In this document: piece by piece, positions 44,016-52,375 of the stretch | Numbering within the stretch: position 1 is the first letter of the stretch | How the letters are laid out: each line of letters opens with the position of its first letter | Assembly (NCBI RefSeq): GCF_900182655.1 | Contig: NZ_FXTC01000010.1 | Span: forward strand, 100,282-164,281 | Source: Chryseobacterium rhizoplanae | GTDB taxonomy: Bacteria; Bacteroidota; Bacteroidia; Flavobacteriales; Weeksellaceae | DNA: 64,000 nt | Reading direction: 5' to 3' | The notes under the pieces: model-generated | Seen by the model: only the letters and a program-made list of their open reading frames with translations | Told to the model about the DNA's origin: nothing | Databases searched by the model: none | Program-made: the position numbers and the translations under genes

Positions 44016-44873
44016 ATGACTTTGGACCCGAATAAAGTTGAAAAAAATGACCAGCTGTCAGGATTTAAATATGCCTGGTATAAAAAAGGAGAATATAATA
44101 TCAATATTAAATCCTATCTTACTTTAGGTACAGGGAAAGCCAACGAGACGGAAATAGAAGAAGACTGGATAGTAATGCCGGGAGAATATAACCATATTAC
44201 CATACAGTCTTCTACCCAGCGATATATTCAGGCAGACGGGCAGATGCAACCGTTTTATGAAATCCTCGAAAAAATAAATAAAGCGACCGAGGTTATTGAA
44301 TTATCTTTAAATACCGATAAAAGTATTCATGAAGTAACCAATAAAAATGAAATTGTAAGCAGGTGGGAAGAGATAAAAAAGGACCTGCATTTTTTTGAGC
44401 TGGTAAAAGAAAGTTACAAGGCATTTATTCAGATCTATGATCAGGAATTTAACAATATAGATCGTAATATCAAACTAAATTTTTTGTATCAGATCATGTT
44501 TTATCCTTTACCTGTATTCTGCGGAGGAAGTTTTACAGATGAAATTCCTGTAAGAACAGCTTTGTCAACCCTTTTTCCGGGGGAAGAACTTGAGTATAGT
44601 TCCTTATATAGAATTTTAAAAAATAAAGAAGGGGGTTTCACTGTTAAACTGGATGGCAAAAGTAAAGGCAACCAGTCCAGCTTTGAAAGTATTTATAAAG
44701 ATAAATATCAGAGAACGCTTGGAAATGCTTTGGAATATAAGTACGCCATTGAGGGAGAGTATGTTTATAATGAAGATTCTGTATTATCAGAGGTGATATT
44801 CCATGTGAAAGAAGAACTCAATGAAAAGATGATCTATGTTTGCAGATACCATATAAAGTTAAATAAAAAATAA
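44016..44873 (+). CDS. Unrecognised protein between VgrG2 and the lipase effector, candidate adaptor/chaperone
   Basis: Protein of 285 residues, no signal peptide, no membrane helix and no family I recognise. The N-terminal third is beta-like (SYLTLGTGKANETEIEEDWI, MPGEYNHITIQ). The middle is alpha-helical (EIVSRWEEIKKDLHFFELVK), and the C-terminal part is mixed (NALEYKYAIEGEYVYNEDS). It is 32 bases after vgrG2 and 17 before the effector gene. That is the position of effector-loading adaptors in other T6SS, which suggests that role. Confidence 0.62.
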   Translation: MTLDPNKVEKNDQLSGFKYAWYKKGEYNINIKSYLTLGTGKANETEIEEDWIVMPGEYNHITIQSSTQRYIQADGQMQPFYEILEKINKATEVIELSLNTDKSIHEVTNKNEIVSRWEEIKKDLHFFELVKESYKAFIQIYDQEFNNIDRNIKLNFLYQIMFYPLPVFCGGSFTDEIPVRTALSTLFPGEELEYSSLYRILKNKEGGFTVKLDGKSKGNQSSFESIYKDKYQRTLGNALEYKYAIEGEYVYNEDSVLSEVIFHVKEELNEKMIYVCRYHIKLNKK

Positions 44874-44890
44874 CAATTAATACCATCACT

Positions 44891-46141
44891 ATGAGTCAAT
44901 TATATATCGCACAGGATACTCCGCTTACTTGTAGTAAAGGCCGTAGACTTATAGGCATTGGAGTCAGTTCCCAGTCTTCGGTAAAATTGAAAAAGGGAGC
45001 TAAGCTGATGGCTACGGAAAAGGACCGGTTTAAAGATAATTTTATTTGTCCTGAAATGATGATGGCAGGGGCTTTAGCTGGTGTAGCAGTCGCAGCAGCT
45101 TTCTCCGGTGGGCTTTTTGTTTTAGCTGCAGCAGCCTGGGCAGGAAGCGCCCTCATAGATGACTGCCTCAATATCTGTTCATTTTTATGTAAGGGAAGCG
45201 ACTGGCAGAATACCCATCCCAAAGTAAAAATTGAAAATAAAAAACCTCTGTTGCAAAATTCCAGTTTACACTGTTTCATAGGAGGTAAAATTACCTTTCA
45301 TTTACCTGTTGCCCAGCTACAGGAAGCCTCTATTGCCAGTAGAATGGCCCAGGATTCTTACGAGGATAATAACGGGAAAAATACCAGTATTGAGGGCTAT
45401 ACAAGAATCAATACAGATGATCAGGCTGAGCTGGATAAGCTGTTCGGTCCCGGGGTGTTAACCAGCAAAGATTTCAACACCAATAAAGATAACGGTTTCT
45501 TTTCCTCTTTATATTATAATAAAGAAACAGGAGATTATTTTGTGGCGTTCAGGGGATCCGAACCTAAAGGAATGCAGTTTTATCATGACTGGCTCATTGA
45601 AGATGGAGGGCAGGCTCTTGGTTTTGCAACCCCTCAGATAGAAAAAACGAGAATGCTCGCTGAAAAAATGGATTATGCTACCGGAGGAAAAGTGAAATTT
45701 ACCGGACATTCATTAGGAGGAGGAAACAGCGCCATGGCATCCTATTATACAGGGCTTCCCGGATACACCTTCAATGCAAGAGGAGTACACGGCAATACAC
45801 TCGATTATCTCGATAAAAAAGGAGCTGTAAAATCAACTTCAAACATTATCAATTACAGTACAAGTAATGATATTCTTAACGGGCTGCAAAATAACAGGGA
45901 AGGTCTGCTCTCTACATTGGCTTTATCCAGAATTCCGGGGCTTAACAAAATTGCAATTTTCGGAGGTTTAACAGGAGGTGTTCCAAGGGCTTTAGGACAA
46001 CAGCATGAAATTTTCGGGTACATTGATGATAATGAAGGGCTTGGAATCAAAACCATTGGAAGCGGACATAGCGCATATAATGATGCATTTCAGGCAATGC
46101 TGGCCACTATAAATACTGATGTTGTAGCTAATAATATATAA
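44891..46141 (+). CDS. T6SS effector: PAAR-like domain fused to a class 3 lipase
   Basis: Protein of 416 residues. The first 145 residues look like a PAAR-like (DUF4280-type) spike cap: YIAQDTPLTCSKGRRL, VKLKKGAKLMATEKDRF and SLHCFIGGKITFHLP. An Ala/Gly-rich hydrophobic stretch (about 57-85) is inserted. From about 145 it is an alpha/beta hydrolase of the class 3 lipase type: FVAFRGSEP, GHSLGGG with Ser274, Asp327 in TSNDIL and His393 in GSGHSAYND. It probably cuts membrane lipids of rival cells. The ankyrin lipoprotein follows at once. Confidence 0.82.
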   Translation: MSQLYIAQDTPLTCSKGRRLIGIGVSSQSSVKLKKGAKLMATEKDRFKDNFICPEMMMAGALAGVAVAAAFSGGLFVLAAAAWAGSALIDDCLNICSFLCKGSDWQNTHPKVKIENKKPLLQNSSLHCFIGGKITFHLPVAQLQEASIASRMAQDSYEDNNGKNTSIEGYTRINTDDQAELDKLFGPGVLTSKDFNTNKDNGFFSSLYYNKETGDYFVAFRGSEPKGMQFYHDWLIEDGGQALGFATPQIEKTRMLAEKMDYATGGKVKFTGHSLGGGNSAMASYYTGLPGYTFNARGVHGNTLDYLDKKGAVKSTSNIINYSTSNDILNGLQNNREGLLSTLALSRIPGLNKIAIFGGLTGGVPRALGQQHEIFGYIDDNEGLGIKTIGSGHSAYNDAFQAMLATINTDVVANNI

Positions 46142-46142
46142 T

Positions 46143-47060
46143 ATGAAACCATTTATTTTAATAATACTTTCCATCATGACACTTTTTTCCTGCTCAGATT
46201 TTAATCTTAGGTCGCGTAAAAACGAAAACAGAAATCAATATCCTCCTTCAAGAATGTTTACAGGAGACGCTTTATCAGCTGCCCAGAAAATGTTTGACGG
46301 AGATCTTAAAGGCATGGAAGAGCTCATTAAGGAAAAAAATATTGACATCAATAAATTGCAGGAAAATACAGGATATACCTTACTGATGTATGCTTCCATT
46401 ATTGAAGATTTAAAAGCAATGGAAAAGCTTTTAGAGCTGGGGGCTGATCCCAATATCATAGTGCCTCATGAAGGTCTTGAATCTCCTTTGAATCATGCCG
46501 TAGCACTTAGTAATTACGAAATGCTGCAATTGCTTTTTAAATACAAAGCCAATCCTAACCCGGCTTTAGGGAATTCCCCGTTATCCGATGCAATGACCCT
46601 TGGAGGTGATGAAAGTACCGAAAAGAAAATGATTGATTACTTACTTCAGAATGGAGCTGACATCAATAATGTTTCTTATAACGGAAGCAATATTATGGAA
46701 AGCGCTGCCAGAGATGATCTGGATATGGCTGAATACTTTCTGGCTAAAGGAGGATTGCCTAAAATAAAAGGAACAAACCTTTGCCCAATTGCAGATTATA
46801 TTCAGTATAAGGAAAAGCAGAAAAATGATCGTAATCTGCCTGACTCTCCTTATTATGAAAAATTATTCAGAATTAAAAAACAGCTGGTTGAGAAATATAA
46901 TGTCTTGTTCCCATATAAGAAGGACACATTGGAAGAAGCAAAGCTCAGAATAAAACAATATGAATCGTTAAACCCTAAAGACAAGCTATCAGTAAATTTC
47001 AAAAAAAATTACGGAGAAAACCTTTATCAGGAAGATGTAAACAGGGTTAAAGGAAAATAA
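46143..47060 (+). CDS. Ankyrin-repeat lipoprotein, candidate immunity protein for the lipase effector
   Basis: Protein of 305 residues (lipobox TLFSC, Cys17). Ankyrin repeats span about residues 75-210: GYTLLMYASIIEDLKAMEKL, LELGADPN, LNHAVALSNYEMLQLLFK and LQNGADINNVSYNGSNIM. It starts 1 base after the lipase stop. Ankyrin lipoproteins beside lipase effectors are known as periplasmic immunity proteins in other T6SS. Here the role is inferred. Confidence 0.78.
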   Translation: MKPFILIILSIMTLFSCSDFNLRSRKNENRNQYPPSRMFTGDALSAAQKMFDGDLKGMEELIKEKNIDINKLQENTGYTLLMYASIIEDLKAMEKLLELGADPNIIVPHEGLESPLNHAVALSNYEMLQLLFKYKANPNPALGNSPLSDAMTLGGDESTEKKMIDYLLQNGADINNVSYNGSNIMESAARDDLDMAEYFLAKGGLPKIKGTNLCPIADYIQYKEKQKNDRNLPDSPYYEKLFRIKKQLVEKYNVLFPYKKDTLEEAKLRIKQYESLNPKDKLSVNFKKNYGENLYQEDVNRVKGK

Positions 47061-47199
47061 CATCATAAAACGGTTAAGAATATAGTTATTCCGGGGTGTT
47101 ATTTGTCTTTAATTTGTGAAATGTTTTATTTTTTATAACTCTTCTTTTTTTTACGTAATGTGTTTGTATCCAGTGGTTTAATTTGATGTTTAAATCCAT

Positions 47200-47238
47200 T
47201 GTCGTAGAATTACGACAAGAAATCGTAGAACTACTACA
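47200..47238 (+). promoter_or_regulatory. Operator of hcp3, two phased direct repeats
   Basis: Repeats at 47202-47217 and 47223-47238. The -7 box TATCTTTG is at 47287-47294. Same block as at hcp1 and hcp2. Confidence 0.8.
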
Positions 47239-47342
47239 ATTTCTCAGATTTATATTGAAAAGTTTTTTTTAGCAATAAAGAGCCTCTATCTTTGCTAAAC
47301 AATCACCGAATCACAAAATATTAACGATCAAAATTTACAATC

Positions 47343-47756
47343 ATGGCAGAAAGAAATTCAAGAGGAATCTTAAAATTCAACGGAGGAGAAGGACAGAAGC
47401 TGTTAAAAATGAATTACAGCGTATCCAGATCTACAGACGTATCAGGACGTGTAGCATCAGATCCTTCTAACGCATTGATCAAAGTAACAGTAGAAGCTAC
47501 TGAAAAATCTGACATCCTTGAAAGCTTGTTAAACGGTAAATACAAGCCTACAAAAGGAGAAATTACATTCAACAAATCTCACGAAGAAGGAACATTGATT
47601 ACTTTGAACTGGGAAAACGGATATGTAATCCAACACGAAGTAGACTTCGATGCAATCGACAGCAATAGTATGCTGATCAGCTTTGTAATCAGCGCTGAAA
47701 CTATCGACTACGGTACTTCTCAGTACGCAGGACTATGGCCTTCAGCAGGTAAATAA
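47343..47756 (+). CDS. tssD: T6SS tube protein Hcp (TssD), copy 3
   Basis: Protein of 137 residues, same as copy 2 up to the end (WPSAGK). The DNA of copies 2 and 3 is nearly identical from the operator through the gene to the first part of the trailer, so this is a recent duplication or a gene-conversion pair. Transcribed alone. Confidence 0.95.
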   Translation: MAERNSRGILKFNGGEGQKLLKMNYSVSRSTDVSGRVASDPSNALIKVTVEATEKSDILESLLNGKYKPTKGEITFNKSHEEGTLITLNWENGYVIQHEVDFDAIDSNSMLISFVISAETIDYGTSQYAGLWPSAGK

Positions 47757-48057
47757 GCCTATTCATCATCTTAGTAAAAATAAAATTGGTACAGAACAGT
47801 ATACTCATCCGGGTTTACTGTTCTGTTTTTTTATATAAGATCAGGTTGTTTATAAAAGAGGGAATGAATAATACATATTCTCTAGTCTCTACCTGTTCAT
47901 ATATGCAGTGAATAAAAAGAACGAATTTAATTCCTGTAAAGTTGTTTTTTTGACATTTTATTTCTCTTATTGGTGGTATATTTGATGAAATTTTCATATT
48001 TCCTTATAATATTTAATATGTTTATTTATAGTGTGTTATAATTTATTTTAAATCTTT
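47757..48057. other. Spacer between hcp3 and the hcp4 operator
   Basis: The first part holds the hcp3 terminator, and the next 230 bases are AT-rich. I see no gene. Confidence 0.5.
47791..47832 (+). terminator. Terminator of hcp3
   Basis: ACAGAACAGTA (47791-47801) pairs with TACTGTTCTGT (47816-47826), followed by a T run. Confidence 0.88.
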
Positions 48058-48117
48058 TGTCGTAGAATTACGACATGAAATCGTAGAACTACTACATCAA
48101 ATCGTACAATTACTACA
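48058..48117 (+). promoter_or_regulatory. Operator of hcp4, three phased direct repeats
   Basis: Repeats start at 48060, 48081 and 48102, each TCGTAGAAYTACKACA or one change from it (third: TCGTACAATTACTACA), exactly 21 bases apart. The -7 box TATCTTTG is at 48166-48173. This operator has one site more than the other three. Confidence 0.8.
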
Positions 48118-48224
48118 CTTTTTCATATTTCTGTTCAAATGCTTTTTTTTCAAAAACAAGGGAGCTATCTTTGTTATATAATTATTGAATAACAATTTAT
48201 TACTAACGATTAAAATTTACAATC

Positions 48225-48638
48225 ATGGCAGAAAGAAATTCAAGAGGAATCTTAAAATTCAACAACGGTGAAGGACAGAAACTGTTAAAAATGAACTACA
48301 GTGTATCAAGATCTACAGACGTATCAGGACGTGTAGCATCAGATCCTTCTAACGCATTAATCAAGGTTACTGTAGAAGCTACTGAAAAGTCAGACATCCT
48401 TGAAAGCTTGCTAAACGGTAAATACAAGCCAACAGTAGGAGAAATCACTTTCAACAAATCTCACGAAGAAGGAACATTAATTACTTTGAAATGGGAGAAC
48501 GGATACGTAATCCAGCACGAAGTAGATTTCGATGCAGTAGACAGCAACAGTATGCTGATCAGCTTCGTAATCAGTGCTGAAACTATTGACTACGGTACTT
48601 CTCAGTACGCAGGACTATGGCCTTCTACAGGTAAATAA
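48225..48638 (+). CDS. tssD: T6SS tube protein Hcp (TssD), copy 4
   Basis: Protein of 137 residues, closest to copy 1 (NNGEGQ, KPTVGE, LKWENG) but with HEVDF and WPSTGK as in copies 2 and 3. It stands alone between hcp3 and polA and ends the T6SS region. Its promoter region differs most from the others outside the repeats. Confidence 0.95.
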   Translation: MAERNSRGILKFNNGEGQKLLKMNYSVSRSTDVSGRVASDPSNALIKVTVEATEKSDILESLLNGKYKPTVGEITFNKSHEEGTLITLKWENGYVIQHEVDFDAVDSNSMLISFVISAETIDYGTSQYAGLWPSTGK

Positions 48639-48660
48639 TCCCAATACAATTTTAAAAAAA

Positions 48661-48691
48661 AAGAACAGTATACCGACGGTATACTGTTCTT
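48661..48691 (+). terminator. Terminator of hcp4
   Basis: Perfect 14-base arms AAGAACAGTATACC and GGTATACTGTTCTT around a 3-base loop. Confidence 0.85.
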
Positions 48692-48776
48692 GTGTTTTCA
48701 TGCACCTCCACCTTGAACCTTGAATCTCCATCCCCGAAACCCTTCCTCAAACTACCAACTTTTACTCCTATTTTCT

Positions 48777-48784
48777 TATATTTG
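48777..48784 (+). promoter_or_regulatory. -7 box of polA
   Basis: TATATTTG matches TAnnTTTG, 16 bases before the polA start at 48800. It places transcription start downstream of the longer possible start at 48692. Confidence 0.5.
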
Positions 48785-48799
48785 TTCATTATTCAAAAT

Positions 48800-51634
48800 A
48801 TGGACGCAACACAAGATAAAAGGCTGTTTCTCATCGATGCCTATGCGATGATTTTCAGAGGATATTACGCATTAATCAGGAATCCGAGACTCACCAGTAA
48901 AGGGGTGGATACTTCTGCGATCTTTGGTTTTACCAATTCTTTGATCGAATTGATCAGAAGGGAAAAACCTACCCACCTGGCAGTAGTTTTTGACGTAGGA
49001 CAGGCGAGTGTAAGAACTGATGACTATTCGGATTACAAAGCCAACAGAAGCGAAACTCCTGAGGCAATTAAAATTGCTGTTCCATATATCCACAGAATTC
49101 TTGAAGCCATGCATATTCCACGCCTGGGAGTGGAAGGTTATGAAGCGGATGATGTAATAGGTACTATTGCGTGCAAAGCAGAAAAGGAAGGATATACCAC
49201 TTTCATGGTAACACCGGATAAGGATTTTGCACAGCTGGTTACAGATAACATTAAAATTTATAAACCAGGTTTAAAAGGTGGTGATATTGAAATTCTCGGA
49301 GTAGAAGAAGTAAAAGCAAAATACGAGATTGAAGACCCTAAGCAGGTAATTGATTTCCTTGCTATGATGGGAGATGCAGTGGATAATATTCCCGGGCTGG
49401 AAGGTGTGGGAGAAAAAACGGCGATGAAGTTCCTGAAAGAATTTGGAAATATTGAAACTTTACTAGCCAATACTGATAAGCTGAAAGGGAAGCTGAAAGA
49501 AAAAGTGGAAGCTTCTGCAGAACGTGGTATTTTATCTAAAAAATTAGCAACCATTATCTGTGATGCGCCTGTAGAATTCCATCAGGAACAATATGATCTG
49601 GAAACCCCGGATTTTGAAAAAGTAAAAGAAGTCTTTGATGAAATAGAATTCAGAAGACTTTACGAAAATCTTTACAGAGCTTTTGCACCTGCTCCAACAG
49701 AAACAGTGGTGGTGAGCGAAGTAGAAGTGAAGCAGACTCCTGCCGGTACAGAAATCAAAGGACAGGTGATGCAGCTTGATCTTTTTGCCAATTTTGAAGA
49801 GCTGGAACAGGCTACTTCTACAAAATCTACCATTGAACAGAACGATCATCTCTATCAGTTCATTGATAATCCCAAGGCTCAAAAAAAATTAGTTGATAAT
49901 CTGTTACAGCAAAAAGTGGTTTGCTTTGATACGGAAACCACTTCATTAAACGAACTGGAGGCAGAATTGGTGGGAATGAGTTTTTCCTATAAAAAAGGAC
50001 TTGCCTATTATATTCCGCTTTCTGAAGACAGAGCTGAAGTGCTGCAGACGTTAGAGATTTTCAGGCCGTTTTTTGAAAAAGAAGACCTGCTGAAAATCGC
50101 CCACAATCTGAAATACGATTATAAAGTTTTAAAACAATACGACATTACCGTTAAAGGAGCAATGTTTGATACCATGATTGCCCATTACCTGTTGAATCCG
50201 GACGGAAGACACGGTATGGATTACCTTTCAGAAGTATACCTGAACTATAAACCTGTATCCATAGAAACCATTATCGGGAAAAAAGGTAAGAAACAGGGAA
50301 GCTTCAGAGATGCAGATCTGAGAACACAGACAGATTATGCAGCAGAAGATGCAGATATTACTTTCCAATTATATGAACTTTTTGCACCACAGCTGAAAAA
50401 AGAAAATCTGGAAGAGCTTTTCTATAATATTGAAATGCCATTGATGGAAGTCCTGGCAAAAATGGAACTGGCAGGTATTTCTTTGGATGAAAAATGGCTG
50501 GCACAGGAAAGTGTAGATCTTGAAAATGACCTGAAGCAATTAGAAACCACAATTTTTGAACTTTCCGGAGAAGAATTCAATATGAATTCGCCAAAACAGC
50601 TGGGAGAAATCCTGTTTGAAAAAATGCAGCTGGATCCGAAAGCCAAAAAAACAAAAACAGGACAATATGCAACCTCAGAAGATGTTCTTCAGAAATTAAG
50701 TTCAAAGCATGAGATCATTAAGCATATTCTGGAATACAGAACTTATCAGAAATTAAAATCAACTTATGTAGATGCTCTGCCATCACAGATTGATAAAGAA
50801 GATAACAGGGTACATACCAATTTCTCACAGACTACAGCCGCTACTGGCCGTCTGGCGAGTGTAAATCCGAACCTGCAGAATATCCCGATCCGAACTTTGA
50901 GAGGACAACAGATTCGTGGGGCCTTTGTTTCAGGAGAAGGAAAGAAAATTATTTCTGCCGATTATTCACAGATTGAACTTCGTTTAATTGCTGAAATCTC
51001 GGGAGAGGATAATATGATCAAAGCGTTCCAGGACGGAGAAGATATCCACGCTTCCACAGCTGCAAAACTCTTTAAAATTCCTTTGGAAGAGGTTTCCAAA
51101 ACCCAGAGAAGCCAGGCAAAGACTGTAAACTTTGGTATTATCTATGGACAGGGAGCTTTTGCATTGGCAGAACAGACCGGATTGTCCCGTACAGAAGCCA
51201 AGCAGATGATTGAAGCGTATTTTGAAACCTATCCAAAACTGAAGGAATACATGGCCGAGCAGGTGAATAAAGCACGTCAGCTTGGTTTTGTAGAAACCAT
51301 ATTAGGAAGAAAACGTCATTTGAAAGATATCAATTCCAACAATTTCGTGGTAAGAGGACATGCGGAAAGAAACGCAGTAAATGCACCGGTTCAGGGAAGT
51401 GCCGCAGATGTTGTAAAGCTTGCGATGATTAAAATAGACAGAGAACTTGAAGAACAACAGCTAAAAACAAAAATGCTGCTTCAGGTACATGACGAATTGA
51501 TATTTGAATCTCCAACAGATGAGATTGAAGCCGCTTCAAAACTGATTAAAACTGAAATGGAAAATGCTTTAAAAACGCAGGTTCCGTTGTTAGTAGAAAT
51601 TGGAGTAGGAGACAACTGGCTGGAAGCTCATTAA
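48800..51634 (+). CDS. polA: DNA polymerase I
   Basis: Protein of 944 residues from MDATQDKRLFLIDAYAMIF. The 5'-3' exonuclease domain (1-290) includes VEGYEADDVIGTIA and GVGEKTAMKFLKEFG. The 3'-5' exonuclease domain (about 350-540) has the acidic site CFDTETTSLNE, so proofreading looks intact. The family A polymerase (about 560-944) has motif A SADYSQIELRL, motif B RSQAKTVNFGIIYG and motif C LQVHDELIFE. It fills gaps in repair and lagging-strand synthesis. The open frame extends upstream to 48692 but that part is spacer. Confidence 0.97.
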   Translation: MDATQDKRLFLIDAYAMIFRGYYALIRNPRLTSKGVDTSAIFGFTNSLIELIRREKPTHLAVVFDVGQASVRTDDYSDYKANRSETPEAIKIAVPYIHRILEAMHIPRLGVEGYEADDVIGTIACKAEKEGYTTFMVTPDKDFAQLVTDNIKIYKPGLKGGDIEILGVEEVKAKYEIEDPKQVIDFLAMMGDAVDNIPGLEGVGEKTAMKFLKEFGNIETLLANTDKLKGKLKEKVEASAERGILSKKLATIICDAPVEFHQEQYDLETPDFEKVKEVFDEIEFRRLYENLYRAFAPAPTETVVVSEVEVKQTPAGTEIKGQVMQLDLFANFEELEQATSTKSTIEQNDHLYQFIDNPKAQKKLVDNLLQQKVVCFDTETTSLNELEAELVGMSFSYKKGLAYYIPLSEDRAEVLQTLEIFRPFFEKEDLLKIAHNLKYDYKVLKQYDITVKGAMFDTMIAHYLLNPDGRHGMDYLSEVYLNYKPVSIETIIGKKGKKQGSFRDADLRTQTDYAAEDADITFQLYELFAPQLKKENLEELFYNIEMPLMEVLAKMELAGISLDEKWLAQESVDLENDLKQLETTIFELSGEEFNMNSPKQLGEILFEKMQLDPKAKKTKTGQYATSEDVLQKLSSKHEIIKHILEYRTYQKLKSTYVDALPSQIDKEDNRVHTNFSQTTAATGRLASVNPNLQNIPIRTLRGQQIRGAFVSGEGKKIISADYSQIELRLIAEISGEDNMIKAFQDGEDIHASTAAKLFKIPLEEVSKTQRSQAKTVNFGIIYGQGAFALAEQTGLSRTEAKQMIEAYFETYPKLKEYMAEQVNKARQLGFVETILGRKRHLKDINSNNFVVRGHAERNAVNAPVQGSAADVVKLAMIKIDRELEEQQLKTKMLLQVHDELIFESPTDEIEAASKLIKTEMENALKTQVPLLVEIGVGDNWLEAH

Positions 51635-51662
51635 TCAATATTGCAAATCATACTTTAAATAA

Positions 51663-51700
51663 AAAACTTCTGTCTTTTGGGCGGAAGTTTTATTTTTTTT
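51663..51700 (+). terminator. Terminator of polA
   Basis: AAACTTC at 51663-51670 pairs with GAAGTTT at 51684-51690, followed by a T run to 51700. It overlaps the 3' end of the fragment on the other strand. Confidence 0.7.
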
Positions 51701-51831
51701 CTACAGAATCGTATGCATTACTGACAACATGATCCAGGGAAACATTTTCAAATAAATATCTCTCCTTTTTTACCTGAACTTTTCCATAAGCTGTTTTTAG
51801 TAATGATAACCACTTTTGAAAGCTTCAAGTT
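51690..51831 (-). pseudogene. Possible 3' remnant of a lost gene
   Basis: On the minus strand a frame without a start codon reads protein-like text, TAYGKVQVKKERYLFENVSL then DHVVSNAYDSVEKK, and stops at 51690. It overlaps the end of the gene at 51797-52375 in another frame. It may be the tail of a gene, such as a toxin, removed from beside the immunity pair. Short and uncertain. Confidence 0.3.
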
Positions 51832-52375
51832 TTATTTGCAGATCCTGTTTTATCTTCTCATTAATCGTTACCCATTGATGAGGATTATCAAGTTTGAAAT
51901 CTTTATATATACCTAGTAATTCCTCAAAATTAGTTTTAAAAAGATTTAATTTCTCAAATACTCCGTTTTCAAAAAGGTCGATATATTCATCAAAACGGTA
52001 AAGAAGAAATTGCTCTTCATCGGTAAGCCGTTCTTCGTAAGAAATATGGGTGGCGGTTTCAAAGATATTTTTTAAAACTACTTTATTCTCATCTAGCAGA
52101 TGATATAAAATTCCCAATACAGCTCTGGATGTGATTTCTGAATCTGAATCAAGAGTATTCTTGTTTAAGACCTGTATGATATCGTGTGTATTTGCACAAG
52201 TGGAAAGCTCAATGAATGCATATTCAGATTCATTCTCAGATGCCAATATGGAATCAGCCCAGCTAATAACCTTCTCTTTTCTGATCACACCATAATCTAA
52301 AAGGATTACAAAAACCTTCAGAAGATTCCGGTAATCCTTTATTGAAGCTCTTTTCATTTGAAGGCTAAATGTCAT
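51797..52375 (-). CDS. Hypothetical protein paired with the Imm22-like gene
   Basis: Helical, acidic protein of 192 residues with no signal peptide (RASIKDYRNLLKVFVILLDYG, FIELSTCANTHDIIQVLN, LLYRFDEYIDLFENG). No family recognised. It starts inside the end of the Imm22-like gene (11-base overlap), so the two form one unit and it may be a second immunity protein. Confidence 0.65.
   Translation of the reverse strand: MTFSLQMKRASIKDYRNLLKVFVILLDYGVIRKEKVISWADSILASENESEYAFIELSTCANTHDIIQVLNKNTLDSDSEITSRAVLGILYHLLDENKVVLKNIFETATHISYEERLTDEEQFLLYRFDEYIDLFENGVFEKLNLFKTNFEELLGIYKDFKLDNPHQWVTINEKIKQDLQIKLEAFKSGYHY

Noticed and set aside
28852..46141. Hcp/VgrG genes as a prophage tail or contractile phage-like particle
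   Set aside because: Tssx proteins (TssO, TssR, ClpV) and PAAR-like cargo are present, but no capsid, portal, terminase or integrase genes.
48692..48799. Longer start of DNA polymerase I at 48692
   Set aside because: The extra 36 residues are not polymerase-like and the -7 box at 48777 lies inside that stretch.
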